A stretch of DNA of 64,000 nucleotides from Paenibacillus sp. FSL H8-0537 (lineage in GTDB: Bacteria; Bacillota; Bacilli; Paenibacillales; Paenibacillaceae): positions 5,927,001 to 5,991,000 of the forward strand of contig NZ_CP150290.1 in the NCBI RefSeq assembly GCF_038051995.1. The letters are read 5' to 3'. The notes below the pieces were generated by a model. That model had not been told where the DNA came from, did not search any database, and was given only the letters and a program-made list of their open reading frames with translations. Of the stretch, positions 49,994 to 58,642 are shown piece by piece. How positions within the stretch are numbered: position 1 is the stretch's first letter; every line of letters begins with the position of its first letter. The position numbers and the translations under genes were made by a program.

Positions 49994-51325
49994 CTAAATC
50001 AATTCATGTATCGCAATGTCTTCGATGTTCATCATAGGTCTGCCCACCGGATAGTAGGCAAACAGCGTTCCTTCCAGCTGCTCTTTGCTGATCGCATTGC
50101 GGCCGTCAATGAGAATGGGGCTCGCCATGACGCGCTCCACTTCCTTGAGATCGAGCTTCGTATAGTCGTCCCACTCCGTGAGCAGGCAAACAGCGTCGCA
50201 TTGCTTCGCTGCATCAAGCGCGGAATCGCACCATTCAATAGATGGGTGATTCAGCAGGGAACGGAAATTTTCTACCGCAATGGGGTCAGTTACACGTGGA
50301 ATTGCGCCAAGCGCAAGCAGCGATTCAATAATTTCAATCGCGGGCGCTTCTCTTACATCATCGGTTTCCGGCTTAAATGCAAGGCCCCAAATGGCAATGC
50401 GTCTGCCATGCATGCTGCCTAGCGCCCGTTTGAGCTTGTCGATGACGCCGTAGCGCTGATGCTGATTGACCTCTACGACCGACTTGAGCAGCTTGAAGTC
50501 ATATTCGACGTTGCCCGCTATTTGAATGAGAGCCTTCGTATCCTTCGGGAAGCAGGAGCCTCCATAGCCGATGCCGGCGCGCAGGAAGGAGGAGCCAATC
50601 CGGCGGTCCAGCCCCATGCCGTGGGCAACCTCCGTTACATCTGCGCCTACCTTTTCGCAAATGTTGGCAATTTCATTGATGAACGATATTTTCGTAGCTA
50701 GAAACGCATTGGAGGCGTATTTGATCATCTCGGCGCTGCGAATATCCGTCATAATCAGCTGGTCGGTAAATGGCTTGTGCAGGCTTGTCAGCACCTCTGC
50801 TGCACGCGTGCTCTCCGAGCCGATAACGATGCGGTCTGGATTCAAAGTATCCTTGACGGCTGAGCCCTCGCGCAGAAACTCAGGGACGGAGGCGATATCG
50901 AACGGGTAATCGCTAATCGCTGCCACAATGCCGCGAACGCGTTCGTTCGTGCCGACCGGCACTGTGCTTTTCACAACAACAACCTTATAGCCGTTGAGCG
51001 CATAGCCGATTTCACGTGCTACCAGCTCGACGAACCGCATATCTGCCTCGCCATTCGGCAGTGGCGGCGTGCCTACCGCAATAATGACAACATCCGCCAG
51101 TGCCATCGCTTCGGTCAGATCATCGGTGAAGGAGAGGCGACCGGCCGCCGTATTGCTATCGGCCAATTCTTTGAGTCCTGGCTCATAAATGGGAATTTCA
51201 CCGCTGCGAAGGCGCTCGATTTTGCTTACATCCTTATCGACACAGATGACATGATTGCCTTTCTCCGCATAACATACGCCCGATACCAATCCTACATATC
51301 CCGTTCCTATCACTGTTACGTTCAT
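49994..51325 (-). CDS. ugd: UDP-glucose 6-dehydrogenase
   Basis: ~443 aa. It oxidises UDP-glucose to UDP-glucuronate with two NAD+. The NAD-binding start is MNVTVIGTGYVGLVSGVCYA. It also has VVKSTVPVGTNERVR, the middle helix EMIKYASNAFLATKISFINE and the catalytic Cys in GIGYGGSCFPKDTKAL, all intact. The C-terminal domain has AIWGLAFKPETDDVREAPAI. ATG 51325 is the family start; a longer frame runs into the upstream gene. It provides a uronic acid for the polymer. Confidence 0.94.
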   Translation of the reverse strand: MNVTVIGTGYVGLVSGVCYAEKGNHVICVDKDVSKIERLRSGEIPIYEPGLKELADSNTAAGRLSFTDDLTEAMALADVVIIAVGTPPLPNGEADMRFVELVAREIGYALNGYKVVVVKSTVPVGTNERVRGIVAAISDYPFDIASVPEFLREGSAVKDTLNPDRIVIGSESTRAAEVLTSLHKPFTDQLIMTDIRSAEMIKYASNAFLATKISFINEIANICEKVGADVTEVAHGMGLDRRIGSSFLRAGIGYGGSCFPKDTKALIQIAGNVEYDFKLLKSVVEVNQHQRYGVIDKLKRALGSMHGRRIAIWGLAFKPETDDVREAPAIEIIESLLALGAIPRVTDPIAVENFRSLLNHPSIEWCDSALDAAKQCDAVCLLTEWDDYTKLDLKEVERVMASPILIDGRNAISKEQLEGTLFAYYPVGRPMMNIEDIAIHELI

Positions 51326-51363
51326 CAAGCTCCAGCTCCTATCATTTATTTTGAAATATTCTA

Positions 51364-53118
51364 TTATAAAATCGTCTCCATATCGTAGAGCAGCGCCGTA
51401 CGAATGGCTGCCAGCCTGCGCCTGCAGCGCACCTCGCTCCATTCCTTCGCTCCGTAATAAAGCCGCAGCGACGTTCCTGCTCCGGTAGGCTGCAATGCGC
51501 ACCAAGCTCCATCCTCGAAAACATATTTGATCACATTTGCTCCCAGCTCCTGATTCGCGGCTTCCTTGCTGAAGCCCAGCGCTTTCACGCCATGCTCCTC
51601 GGAATCATAAATACTGCGAATTCGCAGCGAGGAAAGCTTCTCAGGCACTTCACCCCGCAGCTTGCGCATCACATTGCGCAGCCGCTGCGAGCCTTCAAGG
51701 CCGGGAAAGGACAGGCTGACCTGATCCTCCAAATAAAAGCCATATGCCTCATAAAGCTTGTACAGCTGATCCCATAATGTCAGGCCCCGGCTTTTATAAA
51801 AAGCCGCCATCTCTGTTGTGAGCAGCAGCGTCTGCATCGCATCCTTATCTCTGACGAACGCCTGCGGCAGGCAGCCGCCCGACTCATCAAAGGCGAAAAA
51901 AAACTTTCTCGCTCCGAGCTGCTCTTCTTCCGCTATACGAGCGGCTATATGGCGGAAGCCCGGCGGCGTCTCTACGATATGAAGACCGTAGCGCCTTGCT
52001 ATCGCTGTGCTAAGCTCCGTCGTTAGGAGCGACTTGTAAAACGTTGCTGGGTAAACCGGCTCATTGGCCCGCTTCTGCGTGCAAAGATATTCAAGCAGCA
52101 GACTGCCCAGTTGGTTCGCAGACAGCAGGCGGCACCTGCCGCTTTTGTCCCTTGCCATTGCGCCAAGCTGCTGCGATTCGGGATCGGTCGCCATAATCAG
52201 ATCCGTCTGCTTCCGCTCGGCCAGCAGCAGCGCCTGCCTGTAAGAATCGGGATTGTTAGGGTCCGGCTCATCGATGGTCGGGAAAAGCGGGTCTGGCTGA
52301 AACTGCTCCGGCACGCTCTCCACATCGCGATAGCCCATTTGCTTCAGCAGCGCAAGCGGCGTCTGCCCCCCGCTGCCATGCAGCGGCGTATAAATGACGC
52401 GCAGCCGCGTTCGCCCCGCTCGAAAGGCAGTTGGACGAACGATGATGCCCACAAGCTTGTGGTGGTAAGCTTTATCCACCTCCGTACCGACGAGCACAAG
52501 AAGCCCCTGTCGCACCGCTTCCTCCGCATCCATCAGCGGGATCGAAACCTCCTCCTCGATGCCCTCCATGCGCCTTGCTACGAGCTGGTTGTATTCCGGC
52601 GCCATAACAGCGCCATCTGAGCTGAACAGCTTGACGCCGTTGTAATCATAAGGATAATGGCCGGCTGTAATCATCAGCCCGGCTGCCGCATGCAGAAAAC
52701 GGACAGCGAAGGAGAGCTCCGGCGTAGGCCGGGCCTGCTCAAAAAGATAAACCTTCACTCTGTTTTTGGCCAGCACGAGCGCTGCCTGTTCCGCGAACAC
52801 CCGCGATAAAATCCGGCTGTCAAAAGCAATCGCAACACCGCGCTGCTTCGCCTCCTCGCCGCCGCTGCGAATTTCCCCAGCAAGCGCCAGCGCAATGCGG
52901 CGCACCGTGTAGATATTCATCCGGTTCGTTCCTGCGCCCACCTTCTCCCGCACGCCTTCCGGCCCAAGGTGAAGATGCTTGTAGAAGCGGTCGGTCAAAT
53001 CGCCAGCTCCAAGCTCTCCGAGCTCTTTTCGAAGGTAAAAGGGCAGCTCTGCTTCCCTCCAGCGCTCGTATCTCCGATCAATCGCATAATCCAGTTGCTC
53101 TGCAATAGCATTCATCAT
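51364..53118 (-). CDS. phosphohexomutase homologue with degraded catalytic loops (probable pseudoenzyme)
   Basis: 584 aa, aligning over its whole length with PgcA-type alpha-phosphoglucomutases. The active-site loops are altered. The phosphoserine loop, normally TASHNP, is TAGHYP (residues 151-156), with Gly153 replacing the phospho-Ser. The metal loop, normally DPDADR, is DPESQQ (312-317). The N-terminal GTxGxRG motif is GPEGVRE (52-58). The sugar loop FDESGG (410-415) is near normal. The phosphate loop PTGAGTS (~556) is altered. The frame is intact and long stretches remain conserved (GAGTNRMNIYTVRR, YTPLHGSGG, VRDKDAM). Loss of catalysis with retained fold suggests a binding or regulatory role. 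It lies 13 bp after manC. Confidence 0.83.
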   Translation of the reverse strand: MMNAIAEQLDYAIDRRYERWREAELPFYLRKELGELGAGDLTDRFYKHLHLGPEGVREKVGAGTNRMNIYTVRRIALALAGEIRSGGEEAKQRGVAIAFDSRILSRVFAEQAALVLAKNRVKVYLFEQARPTPELSFAVRFLHAAAGLMITAGHYPYDYNGVKLFSSDGAVMAPEYNQLVARRMEGIEEEVSIPLMDAEEAVRQGLLVLVGTEVDKAYHHKLVGIIVRPTAFRAGRTRLRVIYTPLHGSGGQTPLALLKQMGYRDVESVPEQFQPDPLFPTIDEPDPNNPDSYRQALLLAERKQTDLIMATDPESQQLGAMARDKSGRCRLLSANQLGSLLLEYLCTQKRANEPVYPATFYKSLLTTELSTAIARRYGLHIVETPPGFRHIAARIAEEEQLGARKFFFAFDESGGCLPQAFVRDKDAMQTLLLTTEMAAFYKSRGLTLWDQLYKLYEAYGFYLEDQVSLSFPGLEGSQRLRNVMRKLRGEVPEKLSSLRIRSIYDSEEHGVKALGFSKEAANQELGANVIKYVFEDGAWCALQPTGAGTSLRLYYGAKEWSEVRCRRRLAAIRTALLYDMETIL

Positions 53119-53131
53119 CCTGTTAGCTCCT

Positions 53132-54565
53132 TCAAATCATGCAATATTGCATAATGTCATTCCAATCCGCTTCCAGCCTGACGCTCTCCTCTTCTACAAG
53201 CTGCGTTCCTCTCATCACCTCGATCATTTCCATTGGTGTCCGGGCAAGCAGGCAGTGTCTGCTGCCCAGAGGGATGTTGATAATGTCGCCAGCCTTTACA
53301 GTCCGCAGCTGGTCATCGAGCATCATTTCGCCTTCGCCGGACAAAATCGTCCACACCTCGCAGCGATTGTTATGATAGTGATAGCTGAAGTTTTTCCCTC
53401 TATCGAGGCAGACGCGCTTTGTCATGACCTCGCTGCCGTCCGGATATTTCAAATAATCAAGCACGATATAGTAGCCCCATCTGCGTTCCTCGTACATCGG
53501 GCGCTTGTCGCGATTTTTCAGCACTTCTTTAATACGCGGGCTGGATGCCTTGTCGGACACCAGAATGCCGTCAGGACTTGCAGCGACGATGGCATTTTTG
53601 ATGCCAAGAATCGTAATCGGAATACCAAGCTCGTTAATGACATGCGTATCCGTTGCAAGCTCTGTTGTAATATGCTCGCCAAGCTCCGACGTTCCCATCT
53701 CTTCCGTCAGCGTGTTCCAGGTGCCAAGGTCTTTCCAGCAGCCGTCAAAAGGAAGCACGGCAACCTGCTTCGCCCGCTCCACGACCTCATAATCGAAGCT
53801 TGTCTTCACCAGCGTGCTGTATTGATTGACGAGCTCATCGTATTGAATTGGAATCCGCTTCTCGATCAGCAGATTAATTAAATAGCCGAGCTTGAAGGCG
53901 AACACGCCACAGTTCCAAAGCGCTCCGCGCTGCATCAGCTCGGATGCCGCATCCTCGCGCGGCTTTTCAGTGAAGTGCCGGACAAGCCGGTACGAGCGGG
54001 CGTTGCCTGTTTCTGTGTCAATCCCTTCCGCTTCCATGACGTCGCCTGCCGCATTAATAATCAGCTTAGGCTCGTCAGTCTCCGGCACGATGTAGCCGTA
54101 TTTTTCCGATGGGAAGGTCGGTTTGACGCCCATCAGCGCCATATCGCAGCCAGAATCGTGAATGACCTGCGCAAGCTCGCTTATTTTATGGAAGAAGGCA
54201 TCCTCCACATAGGGGTCAACCGGGAGAATCGTCACGACTTCATCCAGGCTGACTCCGGCAACGGAGTACAAATAAACCGCTGATAATGCGATAGCCGGGA
54301 ATGTGTCCCGCCGCTCCGGCTCAATAATGAGCGGCACCGACAAGCCGGCATGCACGCGAATCATTTCCTCCTGCGCCTTGCCGGCGGCGATATAGGATGA
54401 GCGTTGCAGGCCTGTCTCGCCAAGCTGGCGCCATACCCGCTCGACCATCGATTCCTTTAGCCCGCCGGGCCCATCCAAAATTCGCAAAAATTGCTTCGAC
54501 CTTGCATCATTAGACAGCGGCCACAGCCGTTTACCTGAACCGCCCGATAAAAGAATCAGCTTCAT
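53132..54565 (-). CDS. manC: mannose-1-phosphate guanylyltransferase (with C-terminal cupin)
   Basis: ~477 aa. The nucleotidyltransferase domain starts MKLILLSGGSGKRLWPLSND (GGxGxRLWPLS signature), has ILPVDPYVED and HFTEKPREDAA, and is followed by a phosphomannose-isomerase-type cupin (residues ~370-460, FSYHYHNNRCEVWTILSGEG). It makes GDP-mannose; in two-domain members the cupin also isomerises fructose-6-P to mannose-6-P. GGAGGAG precedes the ATG at 54565. Together with the mutase homologue and ugd it forms the nucleotide-sugar block. Confidence 0.9.
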   Translation of the reverse strand: MKLILLSGGSGKRLWPLSNDARSKQFLRILDGPGGLKESMVERVWRQLGETGLQRSSYIAAGKAQEEMIRVHAGLSVPLIIEPERRDTFPAIALSAVYLYSVAGVSLDEVVTILPVDPYVEDAFFHKISELAQVIHDSGCDMALMGVKPTFPSEKYGYIVPETDEPKLIINAAGDVMEAEGIDTETGNARSYRLVRHFTEKPREDAASELMQRGALWNCGVFAFKLGYLINLLIEKRIPIQYDELVNQYSTLVKTSFDYEVVERAKQVAVLPFDGCWKDLGTWNTLTEEMGTSELGEHITTELATDTHVINELGIPITILGIKNAIVAASPDGILVSDKASSPRIKEVLKNRDKRPMYEERRWGYYIVLDYLKYPDGSEVMTKRVCLDRGKNFSYHYHNNRCEVWTILSGEGEMMLDDQLRTVKAGDIINIPLGSRHCLLARTPMEMIEVMRGTQLVEEESVRLEADWNDIMQYCMI

Positions 54566-54621
54566 TGGTTTTGCTCCTCCTTTTGCATGTGAAACTGTGG
54601 TGAAAGAAATGCTGCGCTGCA

Positions 54622-54726
54622 CAAGCGTAAACGGCTTTGCCGTCCTCTGGCGGTAATGCTAACGTTTCGCGGTGAAATATAAGCCAAGTATAAAGAGAAT
54701 ACTTATACTTTCTTATATTTTGAAAA
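54622..54726. repeat. dispersed intergenic repeat, subfamily 2, copy 2
   Basis: CAAGCGTAAACGGCTTTGCC, TCTGGCGG, CGTTTCGCGGTGAAATATAA, then the hairpin AGTATAA...TTATACT and CTTATATTTTGAAAA. It sits in the 212-bp gap inside the glycan operon between the GT2 gene and manC. It is related to 3938-4010 and 40031-40092. Confidence 0.72.
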
Positions 54727-54777
54727 GCTCCGCTTTTTCACCACGCTTCAAAATGCTTGAATATAGCGGCACTAGCT

Positions 54778-55767
54778 TTACGCCGCTTTCTCTACCTTTT
54801 TCTTCACCTGCCGCAGCAAGAGCAGCATCGACAGCATTGCTTTTTTGCCGCCCTCGAAACGGGTCAGCACAGCCAGCAGCCCCGATAACACGCTGCCTCT
54901 TGCCGTCCAATTTTGCTCCAGACTGAGCTGCACGAGCCGCTTCGCCTTATCCATGTCCCGCTCATTTACAATGGCGGAAACGCCGAGATTAAACAGCTTG
55001 AGCGCGAGGCGCTTCGATCTTTTTAGGAAAAATAGGGCATGCACGCCGTAGCGGTCAATCAGGTCGCGCCCTTCGCGAATACGAAGCTCAGCGCACTGTC
55101 TGCCCAGCTCAGCAAGATATTGCTGCACCATCATTTTTTCAACGGAGCCGCTTACGCCGTCAGGCAATGTGTATCTGCGATACAGCAGCTTCTCGACGAG
55201 CGCAAACTCCGTGACGAGCCCCATCCGCAGCCATAAATCGTAATCCTGCGTGAACTTGAACAGCTCGCGGTAGCCGCCCGCCCGCTCGTAAGCATCGCGG
55301 CGGAACATAACCTCGCCGTGGGTGTAGAAGTTATTTTGCAGCAGCTGATCAATTCCACTGACGCCCTGCTTATACTTGTTATAAATCGTCGTTGTGTTCG
55401 TCACCTTGTTGACGTTCTCGACGATACAGCCAACGACACCAACATCCGGCCTGCTTTGCAGCACCTTTACCTGCTCCTCAATACGCTCCGGGAACGAAAT
55501 ATCGCCAGAGCCCTGAATGGCTACGACTTCGCCCTTGCTCTGATTCACCGCTTCAATGACCGAACGGGTGAAGCCGCGATTGCTGTGGCTGATCAGCCGA
55601 ATGCGCGGATCTTCAAAAGCTTCCAGCGCCTGCAGCGTGCCGTCCGTCGAGCCGTCATCAACCAAAATAATTTCCGTATTCGCATACGTCTGGTCAAGCA
55701 GGCTTTGAATCGACTCCTTCACTTGATTGACCCGGTTGTAATACACCGTGATGATCGATACCAGCAT
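54778..55767 (-). CDS. glycosyltransferase family 2
   Basis: 329 aa. The GT-A fold start is MLVSIITVYYNRVNQVKESI, with ILVDDGSTDGTLQALEAF, VVAIQGSGDISFPERIEEQV (the DxD-equivalent region is GSGD) and FTQDYDLWLRMG, the ED-like acceptor motif. No TM segments except a weak hydrophobic C-terminus, so it is cytoplasmic or peripheral. It transfers one sugar to the lipid-linked repeat unit; donor unknown. Confidence 0.87.
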   Translation of the reverse strand: MLVSIITVYYNRVNQVKESIQSLLDQTYANTEIILVDDGSTDGTLQALEAFEDPRIRLISHSNRGFTRSVIEAVNQSKGEVVAIQGSGDISFPERIEEQVKVLQSRPDVGVVGCIVENVNKVTNTTTIYNKYKQGVSGIDQLLQNNFYTHGEVMFRRDAYERAGGYRELFKFTQDYDLWLRMGLVTEFALVEKLLYRRYTLPDGVSGSVEKMMVQQYLAELGRQCAELRIREGRDLIDRYGVHALFFLKRSKRLALKLFNLGVSAIVNERDMDKAKRLVQLSLEQNWTARGSVLSGLLAVLTRFEGGKKAMLSMLLLLRQVKKKVEKAA

Positions 55768-55794
55768 GTCCTCATCTCCGTTATCTTTGGCCCT

Positions 55795-57102
55795 TTAGCG
55801 GCTTCGCAGCTTCATGAAACGAACGCCGATTGAGCCGATTTTACTTTTGATTTGCGCCCAGTCCTCTTTGTTTAAAATTAAAAGCCTGCTCAAACTGATT
55901 GATTCACGCCTTGCGTAAAAAATAATAAAAGCGACGCCCGCATACATGTAGCTGATGCTGGAGGAAATCGACGCCCCAACCGCCCCGTATTTGGGAACGA
56001 GAATGAAATTAAGCACGACGTTCATAATGAGCGCAATAACCGATACCCGCAGCGAGAACAGCGGCGCGCCTCTGCCCGACAGGTCCGAATGAATCAGCTT
56101 GAACAGCACCATGGCGATAATACCCGGCAGCAAGTAGCGAATAACCTGTCCCGATTCGGCAAAATCAGCGCCATACAGCAGGCGGATAAACAGCGGCGAC
56201 ATGAACCAGAAGAAAACGCCGAACACGATAAGCACAGGCATAATGACGCGTATCAGCTTCGCCGTCCGTTCTACTGCCTCCTGACTGCTGCTGGAGCTTG
56301 CGCTGCGTGAAAATAAAATGAGCCCAATAGCAGCAGGCAGCTGCCAGATCAGCTCTGCTAGATTCGTGCCAACCGAATAAATGCCGACCTCGATGACATT
56401 CGTGAACCGCTCCAAAATAATGACGTCCACCCGGTAATTAAGCTGAATAATGAACAGCGCAAGCGCAAAAGAGAAGCCCTGCCGCATCATCTGCTGCGGA
56501 ATGGGGTGAATATATTTGAACTTGAATTTCACTTCGCCCAGCAGCAGCTTCATGGAGTAGCCTAACGTGAACGCCGCCATCAGCAGCTGTGTCAGCGCCG
56601 CTCCGAGTACTCCCATGCCAAGCGCCCAGACGAGAATGAGCAAAATGATGAAATTAAGCGCCGTCTTAATAATTTCCACTTTATTAATGCTGCCAATATT
56701 GCCTTTGCCCTGCATAATGCCGCGTAAATATTGAATCGCTAGATTAACGGGCACCGTCAGCGTACAAATGACAAGCAGCTCCCAGCTGTACTCTCCTCCA
56801 TACTGGAGCAGCAAAATACCCATAACGACAGCCACGCTAAGGGAGGAGGAGATTAACCACATAAATAATAAGGTCGATACAATATCGTTATAGTTAAATA
56901 TTTTTTTACCGATGAGATAAGCAGCCGCCTGCCGGATGCCAAGATCGGCGATTGTCACAACGAGCGTAGGGATGACGAGTATGGCCGTTATCATCCCTTT
57001 GCCTTCGGGACCCAGCAGCCTTGCTGTCAGTACCGAAACGATAAAAGCTCCGAATAATACAAGCAGCCGGGTGCCGATCGTCGTTAAAATCTGGAACAGC
57101 AT
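55795..57102 (-). CDS. Wzx-type polysaccharide flippase
   Basis: 435 aa, 12 or so hydrophobic helices of the MOP/PST family. It starts TRLLVLFGAFIVSVLTARLLGPEGKGM, the typical TM1-TM2 with the LG.EG.G motif, and includes NVVLNFILVPKYGAVGASIS. It would flip the lipid-linked repeat unit across the membrane. The start lies 1 base after the MurA-like stop, so translation is coupled. Confidence 0.85.
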   Translation of the reverse strand: MLFQILTTIGTRLLVLFGAFIVSVLTARLLGPEGKGMITAILVIPTLVVTIADLGIRQAAAYLIGKKIFNYNDIVSTLLFMWLISSSLSVAVVMGILLLQYGGEYSWELLVICTLTVPVNLAIQYLRGIMQGKGNIGSINKVEIIKTALNFIILLILVWALGMGVLGAALTQLLMAAFTLGYSMKLLLGEVKFKFKYIHPIPQQMMRQGFSFALALFIIQLNYRVDVIILERFTNVIEVGIYSVGTNLAELIWQLPAAIGLILFSRSASSSSSQEAVERTAKLIRVIMPVLIVFGVFFWFMSPLFIRLLYGADFAESGQVIRYLLPGIIAMVLFKLIHSDLSGRGAPLFSLRVSVIALIMNVVLNFILVPKYGAVGASISSSISYMYAGVAFIIFYARRESISLSRLLILNKEDWAQIKSKIGSIGVRFMKLRSR

Positions 57103-57103
57103 G

Positions 57104-58441
57104 CTAGTGGTTCACCTTCATAATCTGCGCGCCCAGCGCTGTGAAAATTTCGGTGAAGTTGCCGTAGCCCCGCTCCAGCTGATACAAATTCGTAATCCGG
57201 CTTGTCCCAACAGCCGCCAGCGCAGCAACTGCAACCGCCGCTCCGCCGCGAATATCGGTTGCAACAAGATCGGTTCCATACAGCTCGTCTACGCCGTGAA
57301 TGACCGCCGTCTGTCCCGCTGCCCCATTGACGCAAAGGAAGCCGCCATCCTTCACCTCGATGTTCGCGCCCAGCTTGTTCAGCTCGTAGCAGTAGGAGAA
57401 GCGTCCGTCGAGAATCGTCTCCTTGAGCTCGCTCGTGCCGCTTGCATTCATCATCAATACGGTATGCAGCGGTTGAATATCGGTATGGAAGCCCGGATAA
57501 GCAGCCGTCGTGACGTTCACTGCTTCCAGCGGCCGATTCCATTCCACATAAATGCCGTTGTCGATCTCTTCTATTTTCAGGCCCGCCTGCCGCCATACGG
57601 CTACTTCGGACTCCAGGATGCGGGTCGTTGCATTGCGAATCGTTGCCGAGCCTTTCGTTGCACCAACTGCCGAAATAATCGTTGAAGCGATAATGCGGTC
57701 GCTCATCACCGTAAAGTCTGCGCGGTGCAGACGCTCTACGCCCGTAATTTGCAGGCTGTTCGATGACAGCCATTCAATATTTGCCCCCATATCGCTGAGC
57801 AGCTTGATGACATCCAGCACCTCGGGATTGCGGGCGGCATTATGCAGCTCAACAACCGCATTCGAACGAACGGATGCGAATAAAACATTCAGAGTCCCGC
57901 CAAAGGTTGGATACGGAAATGTAATAACCGTCCTCGCCTTCGGCTGGCTCTCGCGCAAGTGAAGCCCCAGCTCGCTCTCCTCCATCGCGAAGCCAAGCTC
58001 CTGCAGCGCGCTGACGTGCATGTCATGCTTGCGGCTGCCAATGTTGCAGCCGCCCGGCAGCGGCAGGAACAGCGAGCTGCGCCAGTGCGCCGCCGCTCCG
58101 AGCAGCAGCAGGGAGTGGCGGATTTTGCCCGCCAGCTCGGCATTCAGCGTGCCGCCCATCCACGCGCTGCCCTTGCAGTGAAGCTCGTCGCCTTTGATTT
58201 CCACGTTTGCGCCGGAATCGTTCAGCAGCTTGATCAGCTTGGCTACGTCATTCAGCTCAAGCGGCACATTATGAAGCACGACCTCCTCATCGGAGAGGCA
58301 GGCGGCCACAATAGCGGGCAGCGCCGAGTTTTTGGCACCGGGAAGCGACACTTCACCTGAAAGGGGATAACCTCCCTCAATTAATAAATAAGGCTCCGAA
58401 ATCCTTTTTGTGCCGAGCGCTCTTGAATGAGCTTGTACCAT
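57104..58441 (-). CDS. MurA-like UDP-GlcNAc enolpyruvyltransferase (paralogue in glycan cluster)
   Basis: 445 aa EPSP-synthase fold. MurA active-site residues remain: Lys37-Asn38 in PGAKNSALPAI, Cys132 in LPGGCNIGSR (the PEP-binding Cys115 equivalent), the Asp of PGFHTDIQPLHTVLMMN and Arg in YGTDLVATDIRGGAA. After the Cys, SRKHDMHV replaces the usual ARPVDLH, so substrate contacts may differ. Being inside a glycan operon beside a MurB homologue, it may make an enolpyruvyl or lactyl sugar for the polymer rather than for peptidoglycan. ATG 58441 is used, with GGGAG upstream. Confidence 0.82.
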   Translation of the reverse strand: MVQAHSRALGTKRISEPYLLIEGGYPLSGEVSLPGAKNSALPAIVAACLSDEEVVLHNVPLELNDVAKLIKLLNDSGANVEIKGDELHCKGSAWMGGTLNAELAGKIRHSLLLLGAAAHWRSSLFLPLPGGCNIGSRKHDMHVSALQELGFAMEESELGLHLRESQPKARTVITFPYPTFGGTLNVLFASVRSNAVVELHNAARNPEVLDVIKLLSDMGANIEWLSSNSLQITGVERLHRADFTVMSDRIIASTIISAVGATKGSATIRNATTRILESEVAVWRQAGLKIEEIDNGIYVEWNRPLEAVNVTTAAYPGFHTDIQPLHTVLMMNASGTSELKETILDGRFSYCYELNKLGANIEVKDGGFLCVNGAAGQTAVIHGVDELYGTDLVATDIRGGAAVAVAALAAVGTSRITNLYQLERGYGNFTEIFTALGAQIMKVNH

Positions 58442-58492
58442 ATGCTTTCTCTCCCTTTTTAAAGGGGGCAGAAAAAGGAACATCGCTGCGCG

Positions 58493-58602
58493 AAAAGGCT
58501 AGTTTCCGACCGCTGTTGCAACTTCATTTATTGAATCAACCGCTCTAGCGGTATAAATCAAGCTGCAAAAATCGGACGTTCCACTTCTCCAACCAGCCTT
58601 TT
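58493..58602. repeat. long imperfect palindrome between the MurB-like and MurA-like genes
   Basis: Arms from outside in: AAAAGGCT (58493-58500) with AGCCTTTT (58595-58602), TCCGA with TCGGA, TTGCA with TGCAA, CTTCATTTAT with ATAAATCAAG, and the core ACCGCT-CT-AGCGGT. As RNA it would be a ~110-nt hairpin within the operon's 200-bp gap. It could be an attenuator, a processing site or a mobile palindromic repeat. Confidence 0.6.
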
Positions 58603-58642
58603 CACTCCTCTCGCCTTTTCACTCACCCTTTTGTTTTTTTAT

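Noticed and set aside
58493..58602. EAR antitermination RNA of eps operons
   Set aside because: Location is suggestive, but I cannot match the EAR core sequence and the element is a simple long palindrome.
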